Source: a virus
DNA length: 33,059 bases
Strand: one strand, 5' to 3'
IMG/VR virus record: IMGVR_UViG_3300046543_000784
Span: 1 to 33,059 of that record
How positions within the stretch are numbered: position 1 is the first letter of the stretch; every line of letters begins with the position of its first letter. Below are positions 20,305 to 27,661 of the stretch, in pieces. The position numbers were made by a program, and so were the translations under genes. A model generated the notes under the pieces. It searched no databases, was not told where the DNA came from, and saw only the letters and a program-made list of their open reading frames with translations.

Positions 20305-21092
20305 GCACTCACGTCGTCCAGTTCTCGTCCGGCATCGGCTCCTGGGCGACCGCCCGCCGCGTTGCCGAACGCCACGGCACCGACAACCTGGTGCTCCTGT
20401 TTGCCGACACCCAGGACGAAGACCCCGACAACTACCGCTTCGCCATCGAGGCCGCCGCCAACATCGGCGTTCCGCTGACCACCGTCGCCGACGGCCGCGA
20501 CGTCAAGCAGGTTATGCGTGATGAGCGGTTCCTCGGAAACTCCCGCATCGCGCCCTGCTCCAAGCTGCTCAAGCAGGTCCCGTGCCGGAACTGGCTCAAG
20601 GCCAATACGGACCCCGCTGACACGGTCCTGTGCGTCGGCATCGACTGGACCGAACTCCATCGCACCCCAGCAATCCGTGCCGGATGGGCGCCCTACCCGG
20701 TCGAGTTCCCGATGACGGAAGCCCCGTACATCGACAAGAACGCAATGCAGGCAATGGCCAGGGCCGAGGGTCTCGAACCGCCGTCGATGTACCGCGACGG
20801 CTACCCGCACGCCAACTGCGGCGGCTGCTGCGTTCGGCAGGGACAGGCCGGCTGGGCGCTGACGCTGCGCGTGCACCCCGATCGGTACGCCGCCATGGAG
20901 GCATTCGAGAACGAGATGCGGGGCGAACTCGGCGACGTAGCGATGCTGCGAGATCGCACGGGCGGCGAGACGCGGCCGTTGACCCTGGCCACGCTGCGCC
21001 AGCGGATCGAGTCCACACCGCAGCAGGACGCGCTCTTCGATTCATACGACTTCGGTGGCTGCGGCTGCCTGACTGAAGGGTTGGCCGCGTAA
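20301..21092 (+). CDS. PP-loop (PAPS-reductase-like) ATP pyrophosphatase family enzyme
   Basis: 263 residues from GTG 20301. The N-terminal FSSGIGSWATA (8-18) is a variant PP-loop (usually SGGxxS), followed by LVLLFADTQDEDPDNYRF and FLGNSRIAPCSKLLK. This is the layout of phage members of the PAPS reductase/DndC family, which activate a substrate with ATP, often in sulfur transfer. Cys86, a CxxCC set (173, 176, 177) and a CxC pair (254, 256) could bind an iron-sulfur cluster or carry sulfur. A role in DNA or tRNA modification is plausible, given the methyltransferase in the same operon, but the substrate is unknown and no other dnd-like gene is seen. Confidence 0.8.
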   Translation: MSTHVVQFSSGIGSWATARRVAERHGTDNLVLLFADTQDEDPDNYRFAIEAAANIGVPLTTVADGRDVKQVMRDERFLGNSRIAPCSKLLKQVPCRNWLKANTDPADTVLCVGIDWTELHRTPAIRAGWAPYPVEFPMTEAPYIDKNAMQAMARAEGLEPPSMYRDGYPHANCGGCCVRQGQAGWALTLRVHPDRYAAMEAFENEMRGELGDVAMLRDRTGGETRPLTLATLRQRIESTPQQDALFDSYDFGGCGCLTEGLAA

Positions 21093-21751
21093 TGACTGAT
21101 CACGGCGTTGAGCACGAGAGCGCGGCACTCGGCAATCCGCTGAGCGACAGCGAGATCGACGGCTTGACCGAGATGACCATGGCTGCTGTTGCGGTGGGCA
21201 TGCCGGTCCCGACTGCCAGCCGTCGGATCCTGGCGACGGTCTTGGCCCAACGCACCGAGCTGTCCGCCGCGAACGAGCGGGCGGAGAAGGCGGAGGCGCG
21301 GCTGGCGAAGCTGGATGCCGGTTTTGACGTCCACGTCGCAGCCCTCGCTCTTACCCAACAGAACCGCCGCGAACTCGACGCCGTTATCCAGCAGCACGTC
21401 GAGCAGGTCGGCATCGAGAACTGCGAGCTGCGGACTCGCGCCGAGCAGGCCGAAGCCGACCGTAACCAGGCGCGGGCGCGGCTGGCGGAGCTGCGCACCG
21501 AGTGGGGCTACCGCTTCGATGGGAACTGCGGCGAGGACGGCTTCGACAGCGAGCGCACAGCCCGCCTCATCGCCGCCGCAGGCGACAGGATCGTGTGGCG
21601 CCTCGTTGGTGAGTGGCGCGACGCAGAGACCGCCGATGCCGTACAGGACGGCCGGAGCGGGCCCGTGGAGCCCTCCGAGGCGGGCGACGGGTCGTTTCAA
21701 GGGAACACCAGTGCGAGCGCGTCACAGACGCCACAGGAGGCGACGGAATGA
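21092..21751 (+). CDS. Coiled-coil early protein
   Basis: 219 residues from the ATG overlapping the previous TAA. Residues about 48-135 form a long Ala/Glu/Arg coiled coil (AANERAEKAEARLAKLDAG; RAEQAEADRNQARARLAEL). A small C-terminal region (RTEWGYRFDGNCGEDGFDS) precedes a Ser/Thr-rich tail. No family recognised. Confidence 0.6.
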   Translation: MTDHGVEHESAALGNPLSDSEIDGLTEMTMAAVAVGMPVPTASRRILATVLAQRTELSAANERAEKAEARLAKLDAGFDVHVAALALTQQNRRELDAVIQQHVEQVGIENCELRTRAEQAEADRNQARARLAELRTEWGYRFDGNCGEDGFDSERTARLIAAAGDRIVWRLVGEWRDAETADAVQDGRSGPVEPSEAGDGSFQGNTSASASQTPQEATE

Positions 21752-22305
21752 GCGAGCCCATGAACGACGCCACCCTCGACGAGATCCGCCGCCGCAACGA
21801 CTACCTCAGCGGCATCCCGTTCGACACGCACGGCCCGGACGCCACACACGGCGACGGCTGCCCGCCATGCGGCATGGTCCGCAGCATCGGCGACGTGACG
21901 GCGCTGCTCGGCGAGGTCGAGCGGATGCGGGATGAGCTCGCCGAGGAACGCGCCGGCCATAACCCGCTGCTGCGCTGCCTGCTCATCAAAGCCGCACCCG
22001 ACCGCGACCTGTACGTGGGCTGGTCCAACAGCGTCGAAGCACCCACCGGCATCTGGACCCGGGCCGAAGCGCTCGCCTACGGCTTCCCGCGCTCCCGCCT
22101 CGACCGCGCCGACAAGAACGGCAGCGCCGCCATCGCGTACAAGGACGGCCACTGGGACGACACCGGATTCATCGCCGAACAGCGCGGATGGCTCCGACGG
22201 GACCGCCTCGGCGACTACGCCCAGGCCTACGCCCGTGAGGACTACAACGCCGCCTGGGACCTGCTGGAGCCGTTCGAGGGCGAGACCGAGGTGCGGCGTG
22301 ACTGA
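21748..22305 (+). CDS. Early protein of unknown function
   Basis: 185 residues, ATGA overlap. A CPPCGM motif lies near residue 40, then a coiled-coil helix, then an ordered domain (RDLYVGWSNSVEAPTGIWTR; LDRADKNGSAAIAYKDGHWD) with charged surfaces. The Cys pair may bind metal. Function unknown. Confidence 0.6.
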   Translation: MSEPMNDATLDEIRRRNDYLSGIPFDTHGPDATHGDGCPPCGMVRSIGDVTALLGEVERMRDELAEERAGHNPLLRCLLIKAAPDRDLYVGWSNSVEAPTGIWTRAEALAYGFPRSRLDRADKNGSAAIAYKDGHWDDTGFIAEQRGWLRRDRLGDYAQAYAREDYNAAWDLLEPFEGETEVRRD

Positions 22306-22408
22306 CGTCATCCAGGCCTACTTCAGCCTCAACCTCGTCGCCGTCGCGCTGTGGGTGGCGTGGGTCGAGTACCGCAGGCTGCTGCGGGGGGAGGTGGGGC
22401 GGCGGTGA
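22298..22408 (+). CDS. Very small single-pass membrane protein
   Basis: 36 residues from GTG 22298, overlapping the previous gene by eight bases. One membrane helix (about 9-24, LNLVAVALWVAWV), then a basic end. Overlapping neighbours and GTGA coupling to the next gene support it. Confidence 0.45.
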   Translation: MTDVIQAYFSLNLVAVALWVAWVEYRRLLRGEVGRR

Positions 22409-22614
22409 CGAAGTACTTCTACGTTGTCAGCATCTTCTGGGCCGTCGGCTCCGTACCGCACAACGGCACCTATTCGGGAGTCGCCGATGTTGCGGAAGGT
22501 GAAACGCAAGAGACGGTCTACCGGGCCCTTTTCGCCATAGCCTGCGAGCAGCACGGCGCACCGCCAGAACGTACTGGCGTAAGGCACTACTACCTGGTGA
22601 GGAACGAGCTGTGA
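22405..22614 (+). CDS. Small early protein
   Basis: 69 residues from GTG 22405. Strand-rich (KYFYVVSIFWAVGSV) with a helix (ETVYRALFAIACEQHG) and a final strand (GVRHYYLVRNEL). This looks like a small alpha/beta sandwich. No family recognised. Confidence 0.55.
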   Translation: MTKYFYVVSIFWAVGSVPHNGTYSGVADVAEGETQETVYRALFAIACEQHGAPPERTGVRHYYLVRNEL

Positions 22615-23264
22615 CCGCCTGCACCATCTGCCGCCGGCCCACGGACGACCGCGACCCGATCCGCCACGAGCGGTGCGCCGAGCGGCTGCGCACCGACCTC
22701 GCCGACATTCCCGGCCACTACGCGCTCATGGGCGCCGTCCTTGCACCGGGAACGGCCGGTGGCGGCGCGCACGTCTCCGGGACGCGCACAGCACCGCTGC
22801 CGGTGAGGCTGGAGCCGCTGAGCCTGCGCGCACGCGGCGGCATGGTCACGATGATGGCCAGCTGGGAAGTGGACTGGCGCGAGACGCGCGGACTGACCCC
22901 GGCTCAGCGCGGCGGCAGCGAACGGGATCTGGCGGCGATCGTGCTGTGGCTGCGGGCGCACCTGCCGTGGGCGATTGACGAACACCCCGCGGTCGACGAG
23001 TTCGCTACCGAGCTGCGGGACATCCTGCATGCGTGCCGGGCTGCGGCGGGACTGCTGCCGCGCATGATGCGGATCGGGGACTGCCCGGCACTGGACGGCG
23101 AGGAAGTGTGCGGTGCGGCGCTGCATGCGGATCCGATGGCTGAGGAGATCCGGTGTCGGAAGTGCCGGACGTCGTGGCCCCGGTCGCGCTGGATGCTGCT
23201 GGGGAAGACGTTGCGCGGCGAAGACAAGACCGAAGCTGTTGAAGATGAGAGGCTGAGCGCGTGA
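22611..23264 (+). CDS. Protein with zinc-finger motifs at both ends
   Basis: 217 residues from GTG 22611. The N-terminus has CTICRRP and RHERCAERL (Cys4, Cys7, His19, Cys22), a treble-clef-like knuckle. The C-terminus has CPAL, CGAAL and IRCRKCRTSW, a second four-Cys ribbon. Between them is a helical domain (about 85-150). The layout is common in actinophage early proteins of unknown role; nucleic-acid binding is likely. Confidence 0.65.
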   Translation: MTACTICRRPTDDRDPIRHERCAERLRTDLADIPGHYALMGAVLAPGTAGGGAHVSGTRTAPLPVRLEPLSLRARGGMVTMMASWEVDWRETRGLTPAQRGGSERDLAAIVLWLRAHLPWAIDEHPAVDEFATELRDILHACRAAAGLLPRMMRIGDCPALDGEEVCGAALHADPMAEEIRCRKCRTSWPRSRWMLLGKTLRGEDKTEAVEDERLSA

Positions 23265-23884
23265 ACGAGAAGTTTGCACCTACCACGGCCGCTGAATACG
23301 CCCATTGGGTCAGGCTGCACCTTCAGGAAGGCGGGATCATCACGCACTTCTACGACTACGACTACCCAATGCACCAACGCGAGTTCCTGACCGCACTGCT
23401 CCCGTTCGCCCTCGGCGCCGAATGTGGAGCCAGCTCCCGTCACATCCTCGTTCCGGAAGGCATCGACTGGAGCCCTGGCATTGGCATGGGTCACAACACG
23501 GTTCATCTGGCCGATGGCAGCGTGAAGGGCGACCACGTGCCCGTCTACGCTGACGAGGTGTTCCACGGCTTGCCCGGCTACGAGGAAGGCATGGCCGCAG
23601 CGCGCGCGGCTAGGGCAAAGATCCTAGAGCGGTCTGCGCGGCTGCATCGGAGTGAGCCCCATTCGGATCTGACGCGCTACGCCCAGGACGCGCCGAATCC
23701 TGAAAGCGCAGCCCGAACAGCCCCGGCGCTGAGCGCAAGCGTGTCCGTCTTGGGCGGCAAGGTGCGACTGATTCCGTCGAGCATGCCGCTGGACATGACT
23801 TCGGATGAGGCGCTGGCGCTAGCGGAGGACTTGCGCGCCGCTGCGCTTGGGGCATCTCGCCAGAGTGGGGAGCCGAGCGCATGA
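23261..23884 (+). CDS. Early protein of unknown function
   Basis: 207 residues from GTG 23261. The N-terminal half is a mixed domain with aromatic-rich GGIITHFYDYDYPMHQREFL and an ordered stretch with HNTVHL and GDHVPVYADEVFHG. The C-terminal half is Ala/Ser-rich and less ordered. No family recognised; ATGA overlap with the DUF6221 gene. Confidence 0.6.
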   Translation: MNEKFAPTTAAEYAHWVRLHLQEGGIITHFYDYDYPMHQREFLTALLPFALGAECGASSRHILVPEGIDWSPGIGMGHNTVHLADGSVKGDHVPVYADEVFHGLPGYEEGMAAARAARAKILERSARLHRSEPHSDLTRYAQDAPNPESAARTAPALSASVSVLGGKVRLIPSSMPLDMTSDEALALAEDLRAAALGASRQSGEPSA

Positions 23885-24300
23885 CCGACATCGTCGAGTT
23901 CCTGACCGCGCGGCTGGATGAGGACGAGGCGGCGGCCGAGCTGCACCTCAATGAGGCGGCATTGGCCATCTACAACAGGGCCACCGCACACCCACGGCGC
24001 AAGCCGTGCGAGGACTTCACAACGCTGCCTTCGCCAGTGCAGGAACGCTATCGAGCCCTTGCGATCGAAAGTCAGCCCGGCCTCGCGCGCGTGCTGCGGG
24101 GGGTGGCGGCTAAGCGGGCGATCGTGGCTCTGCATCGACCCGTAGAAAACATGCGCATTCCCAGGACTGAGTTTTGCGACTGCCAGACGTACGTGCTTTA
24201 TGTGCGCGGTCTCAAATGGCCATGCGACACGCTGAAGTACCTCGCTGCGGTCTACGCCGACCACCCCGACTACAAGCAGACGTGGAGGATCGAAGCGTGA
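23881..24300 (+). CDS. DUF6221-like protein, copy 1
   Basis: 139 residues. The start (TDIVEFLTARLDEDE), a middle VLRGVAAKRAIVALH and the end YLAAVYADHPDYKQTWR are the characteristic pieces of the DUF6221 family found across actinobacteria and their phages; function unknown. The next gene is a diverged duplicate: 37 bases near the starts are identical and a second identical block lies in the middle. This copy has a Cys pair (FCDCQTY) that the second lacks. Confidence 0.75.
   Translation: MTDIVEFLTARLDEDEAAAELHLNEAALAIYNRATAHPRRKPCEDFTTLPSPVQERYRALAIESQPGLARVLRGVAAKRAIVALHRPVENMRIPRTEFCDCQTYVLYVRGLKWPCDTLKYLAAVYADHPDYKQTWRIEA
23889..23925 (+). repeat. 37-bp direct repeat shared by the DUF6221 pair
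   Basis: Bases 23889-23925 recur perfectly at 24305-24341 and encode the same IVEFLTARLDED start in both genes. A second identical block, GGTGGCGGCTAAGCGG, occurs further into each gene. Confidence 0.85.
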
Positions 24301-24779
24301 CGGGCATCGTCGAGTTCCTGACCGCGCGGCTGGATGAGGACCAGGCGACCGCTGTGGCGGCAAGAGACAAGCACGCGGGTCGCTACCCGGCTGAGAACGA
24401 TGCCGAATGGCGGCACACCGTCCCGGGCAGCAATGGCGTCTACACGGAATCGCGCTCGAACGCTGTTGTGATCGGCAGCTACGAGCACCCCCTTGACGAC
24501 GAAACCGCGAACCACATCGCCCGCCACGACCCCGCGCGCGCACTGCGGGAGGTGGCGGCTAAGCGGAAGCTGATCGAGACCTACGTTGAGACGTGCGCCG
24601 CGCGGAAGTACGCCCTTGAGGACGATGAGACGGACGAATCCGAACGGCGCGCCCTGGCCGCAAGCGAAGCAGCACTGCACTACGCGCTATGCGTGGCCGT
24701 GCTGCCTTATGCCGACCACGTGGATTACGAGAGCGTGAGCTTCGCTACCGATGTGGTCATGGTCGAAGGGCTGTTGTAG
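24297..24779 (+). CDS. DUF6221-like protein, copy 2
   Basis: 160 residues from GTG 24297. Shares its first 15 residues almost exactly with copy 1, and has the ALREVAAKRKLIETY core and a VLPYADHVDYESV end, so it is a tandem paralogue. The C-terminal part has an insertion (EDDETDESERRALAASEAAL) and lacks the Trp-Arg ending. Last gene of the early operon; its stop is followed by a TTGACA element and a terminator. Confidence 0.7.
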   Translation: MTGIVEFLTARLDEDQATAVAARDKHAGRYPAENDAEWRHTVPGSNGVYTESRSNAVVIGSYEHPLDDETANHIARHDPARALREVAAKRKLIETYVETCAARKYALEDDETDESERRALAASEAALHYALCVAVLPYADHVDYESVSFATDVVMVEGLL

Positions 24780-24788
24780 GCAGGCAAC

Positions 24789-24822
24789 TTGACACCGTGA
24801 CCTGCACCGAAGACCATAGATC
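24789..24822 (+). promoter_or_regulatory. Candidate late promoter
   Basis: A consensus -35 box TTGACA (24789-24794) lies in the gap after the early operon. The -10 is less clear: CATAGAT around 24815-24821 gives a spacer of about 20-21 bases. It would read through the hairpin at 24847 into the packaging genes. Confidence 0.35.
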
Positions 24823-24846
24823 TCATCGTGGTGAACGTGTGCCACC

Positions 24847-24873
24847 AAGCCCCGCGCATTGGCGGGGCTTTCG
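24847..24873 (+). terminator. Terminator at the end of the early operon
   Basis: Perfect 9-bp stem AAGCCCCGC/GCGGGGCTT, six-base loop, followed by TCG. It separates early genes from packaging genes. Confidence 0.8.
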
Positions 24874-24892
24874 CATTCCCGGAGGTGGTCGC

Positions 24893-25075
24893 ATGCAGGC
24901 CTTCTCAGTAGCCGACCTAGCCCGGCACTACGGCAAAGCACCCGGCACGATCGGGCGGTGGATCTCAGAAAGCCACATCGAAGGCAGCAGAGACCCGCTG
25001 AACAAGCGCCGCAAGCTGTACCCGCTGGATGCTGTACAGCGCGCCTACGACAAGCGCCATGCGCTCTGCCGGTAG
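24893..25075 (+). CDS. Small HTH protein before the packaging genes
   Basis: 60 residues with GGAGG seven bases before the ATG. FSVADLARHYGKAPGTIGRW (about 4-23) is a helix-turn-helix of the MerR/excisionase-like kind, followed by RKLYPLDAVQRAY, typical of the wing and last helix. It may regulate late genes or bind near cos. Ends 17 bases into the HNH gene. Confidence 0.65.
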   Translation: MQAFSVADLARHYGKAPGTIGRWISESHIEGSRDPLNKRRKLYPLDAVQRAYDKRHALCR

Positions 25076-25433
25076 GCAGCAGCGACTCACCGTCTGCACA
25101 GTGGCAGGCTGCCCAACACTGTGCACAGGCGGACGCTGCACAGAGCACAAGCGCGTAGCAGATAGGCAGCGTGGCAGCGCAGCAGAGCGCGGCTACAGCG
25201 GCAAGGCATGGCGCTTCGCACGTCGTGCCGTACTCAGGCGAGACCCGATCTGTGTGCTGTGCAAGCGCGGCTTCGCCACCGTCGCAGACCACTGGCCGGT
25301 CAGCCGGCGCGAGCTTGTCGAAAGTGGCGTGCGCGATCCTGACGCACCGCACAGACTGCGCGCCCTGTGTGCCAGGTGTCACGGCAAGGAGACAGCGCGC
25401 GAGCAGCCTGGCGGCTGGAACCGGCGCGACTGA
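25059..25433 (+). CDS. HNH endonuclease of the packaging module
   Basis: 124 residues from ATG 25059; no clear Shine-Dalgarno site, so another start is possible. An N-terminal zinc knuckle (Cys13, Cys18, Cys22, Cys27, His30) precedes the HNH core: DPICVLCKRGFATVADHWPV (Asp77-His78) and LCARCHGKETARE (Cys104, Cys107, His108). HNH proteins beside terminase genes are needed with the large subunit for cos cleavage, as known for HK97 gp74. Its position just before the terminase genes fits that role. Confidence 0.85.
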   Translation: MRSAGRQQRLTVCTVAGCPTLCTGGRCTEHKRVADRQRGSAAERGYSGKAWRFARRAVLRRDPICVLCKRGFATVADHWPVSRRELVESGVRDPDAPHRLRALCARCHGKETAREQPGGWNRRD

Positions 25434-25621
25434 CCCAGACCGCTCGACCGACGGCCGTGGCGGCACCCACCCCGGGTGGGGGGGTTACCCGATCTTGGGA
25501 CTTCCAGGACCGCCGGGGAGGTCGCTCGCCGCGCGCACGGGTCTGGAGATCCAATCGATCATGGCGCAACGCCTTGATCACCTTCGAGCCGCAACGGCTC
25601 AACGAGGGAGAGTGACCGCTC
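25434..25621 (+). other. Intergenic region, probable cos site
   Basis: About 190 bases without a credible gene between the HNH and small terminase genes. It contains a palindrome-like GC block (CACCCCGGGTG, then seven G) near 25468-25485 followed by GTTACCCGATC. In cos-type actinophages the cohesive ends lie at this place. The exact nick cannot be seen. The end of the region carries GAGGGAGAGTGACC before the ATG at 25622. Confidence 0.4.
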
Positions 25622-26074
25622 ATGGCCGGCATGGGACCGCCACCGAAGCCCGCAGCTCAGCGCCGTCGTACCAACGCCACCGTAGCCATGACCCGGCTGC
25701 CCTCCGAGGGCCGCAAGGGCGAGGCGCCGGAGTGGCCGCTGTCCTCGTCCGCCGCCTACGACCCGGACCTGTGGGCCGAGCTGTGGTCGACGCCTCAGGC
25801 CGTCGCCTGGGAGCGTCTCGGCGCCGGCACCATCCGCGTCGTCGCCCGCTACGTGGTCCTGCTCGCTGAGGCTGACGTCGGTGAGCCGAAGGCCGCGATG
25901 GAGGTCCGGCAGATTGAGGACCGCCTGGGCCTGTCGCCGCTGGCGATGCTCCGGCTCCGCTGGGAGATCGCTCCCGACGAGGTGGCCGAGCAGCGCGACC
26001 AGCACACCGCGGCGAAGGCTCAGACCGACGTCCGGGCCCGGCTGCGGATCGCCGCTTCCGCCTCAGGGCAGTAA
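25622..26074 (+). CDS. terS: Terminase small subunit
   Basis: 150 residues. The basic MGPPPKPAAQRRRTNATV start, the LPSEGRKGEAPEWPLSSSA stretch and the following DLWAELWSTPQAVAWERLG are the recognisable pattern of actinophage small terminase subunits (P27-like group). The C-terminal half is helical with charged repeats. It should bind the packaging site and load the large subunit. Its TAA is directly followed by the GTG of the large subunit. Confidence 0.85.
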   Translation: MAGMGPPPKPAAQRRRTNATVAMTRLPSEGRKGEAPEWPLSSSAAYDPDLWAELWSTPQAVAWERLGAGTIRVVARYVVLLAEADVGEPKAAMEVRQIEDRLGLSPLAMLRLRWEIAPDEVAEQRDQHTAAKAQTDVRARLRIAASASGQ

Positions 26075-27649
26075 GTGCCTTGGCGCGGCCCGAGCTACGC
26101 AGGCGAGTTTCCGTCTCTCGGGTGGGAGGTCGGGGCATGGATCCAAGAATTCTGCGTCATCCCCGACGGCGATCACCTCGGCGAGCCGTACAAGCTCACC
26201 GACGAGATGTGGACCTTCCTCGTCTGGCACTACCGGCTCAAGGCCGGCGCCACGGCCGAGGACTGGGCCGCAGCCTGGGCCTACCGCCGCTCGCAGCTTG
26301 TCCGCCCGCAGAAGTGGGGCAAGGGCCCGCTGAGCGCCGCGCAGGTCTGCGCTGAGGCAGTCGGTCCGGTCCGCTTCGCCGGCTGGGATGCCGCCGGGGA
26401 GCCGGTCGGCCAGCCGTGGGCCACCCCGTGGATCCAGATCACGGCGACCAGCGAGGACCAGACGGACAACGTCTACCGCGCGCTCCAGCCGATGATCGAG
26501 GAGGGTCCGCTCGCCGACGCCATCCCGGACACCGGGATCACGAGGATCAACGTCCCGGGCGGTGGCCTGATCGAGCCGGTCACGTCCTCGAAAAACGCCC
26601 GTCTCGGCCAGCGCATCACCTTCAGCGTGCAGGACGAGACGCACTGCTGGCTTCAGGCGAACGGCGGCTGGGCGATCGCCGCGACACAGCGCCGGAACCT
26701 GTCCGGCGTCGGCGGCCGGTCGGTCGAGACCACGAACGCGTGGGACCCCTCCGAGCAGTCCGTGGCTCAGCGCACGTCGGAGTCGACGGCCCAGGACATC
26801 TACCGCGACCACCGCATGGCGCCGCCGGTGCCGCTGACGAACCGCGCGGAGCGGCGCCGGGCCCTGAGGATCGCCTACGGCGACTCGGCCAAGCGCCCCG
26901 GCGGCTGGGTCAGCATCGACCGTATCGACGGCGAGCTGCTGGAGATCGCCGAGAAGGACGAGGCTCAGGCCGAGCGCTTCTATCTCAACCGCATCGTGGC
27001 CGGCACCGGCTCGTGGATCGACCGCGACGAGTGGGACGCGCTGGCCGCGCCCCGCCAGCTCGACCGGAAGCCGCGCGTGGTGCTCGGCTTCGACGGCTCC
27101 GAGGTGGACGACTGGACCGGGATCCGCGCCGAGACGATGGACGGCTACCAGTTCACGCCGACTTACGGCCCGGACGCCCGGCCGTGCTACTGGAACGCGG
27201 CGGACTGGGGCGGCCGGATGCCGTACTCCGAGGTCAACGCGGCCATGGATCACGTGATGCGCCACTACGACGTGGTCCGTGCCTACTGCGACCCGCGGTA
27301 CTGGGAGACCGAGATCGACAACTGGGCCGCGGCATACGGCGCGGAACGGGTCGTGCGCTGGTTCACCCATCGCGACGTCCCGATGCACGCGGCGGCCGAA
27401 CGGTTGCTGACCGACGTCACCAAGCAGGACACCAACTTCCGGCACGACGGGTGCAAGACCACGGCGATCCACGTCGCCAACGCCCGCAAGGCGGCCCGGC
27501 CCAAGGACCGCTACGTCCTGAAGAAAGCCTCGACCGCTCAGAAGATCGACCTGGCGATGTGCTCGATCCTCGCCCATGAAGCCGCCGGTGACGTCATCGC
27601 CGCCGGCCTGGCACAGCCGCGCAAGCGCGGCCGGATCGTCGTCATGTGA
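26075..27649 (+). CDS. terL: Terminase large subunit
   Basis: 524 residues from GTG 26075. The ATPase half shows a Walker-A-like RPQKWGKGPLSA (77-88) and Walker B ITFSVQDETH (Asp187, Glu188). The nuclease half has the RNase-H-type acidic set: VVLGFDGSEVDD (Asp340), RAYCDP (Asp406) and QKIDLAM (Asp492). It powers DNA translocation into the prohead and cuts concatemers at cos, probably with the HNH protein upstream. Length is normal for the family. AAGGAGG for the portal gene begins at its last codon. Confidence 0.9.
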   Translation: MPWRGPSYAGEFPSLGWEVGAWIQEFCVIPDGDHLGEPYKLTDEMWTFLVWHYRLKAGATAEDWAAAWAYRRSQLVRPQKWGKGPLSAAQVCAEAVGPVRFAGWDAAGEPVGQPWATPWIQITATSEDQTDNVYRALQPMIEEGPLADAIPDTGITRINVPGGGLIEPVTSSKNARLGQRITFSVQDETHCWLQANGGWAIAATQRRNLSGVGGRSVETTNAWDPSEQSVAQRTSESTAQDIYRDHRMAPPVPLTNRAERRRALRIAYGDSAKRPGGWVSIDRIDGELLEIAEKDEAQAERFYLNRIVAGTGSWIDRDEWDALAAPRQLDRKPRVVLGFDGSEVDDWTGIRAETMDGYQFTPTYGPDARPCYWNAADWGGRMPYSEVNAAMDHVMRHYDVVRAYCDPRYWETEIDNWAAAYGAERVVRWFTHRDVPMHAAAERLLTDVTKQDTNFRHDGCKTTAIHVANARKAARPKDRYVLKKASTAQKIDLAMCSILAHEAAGDVIAAGLAQPRKRGRIVVM

Positions 27650-27661
27650 AGGAGGTGGACC

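Noticed and set aside
24893-25075. HTH gene as the small terminase subunit
   Set aside because: Too short, and a better small-terminase candidate lies directly before the large subunit.
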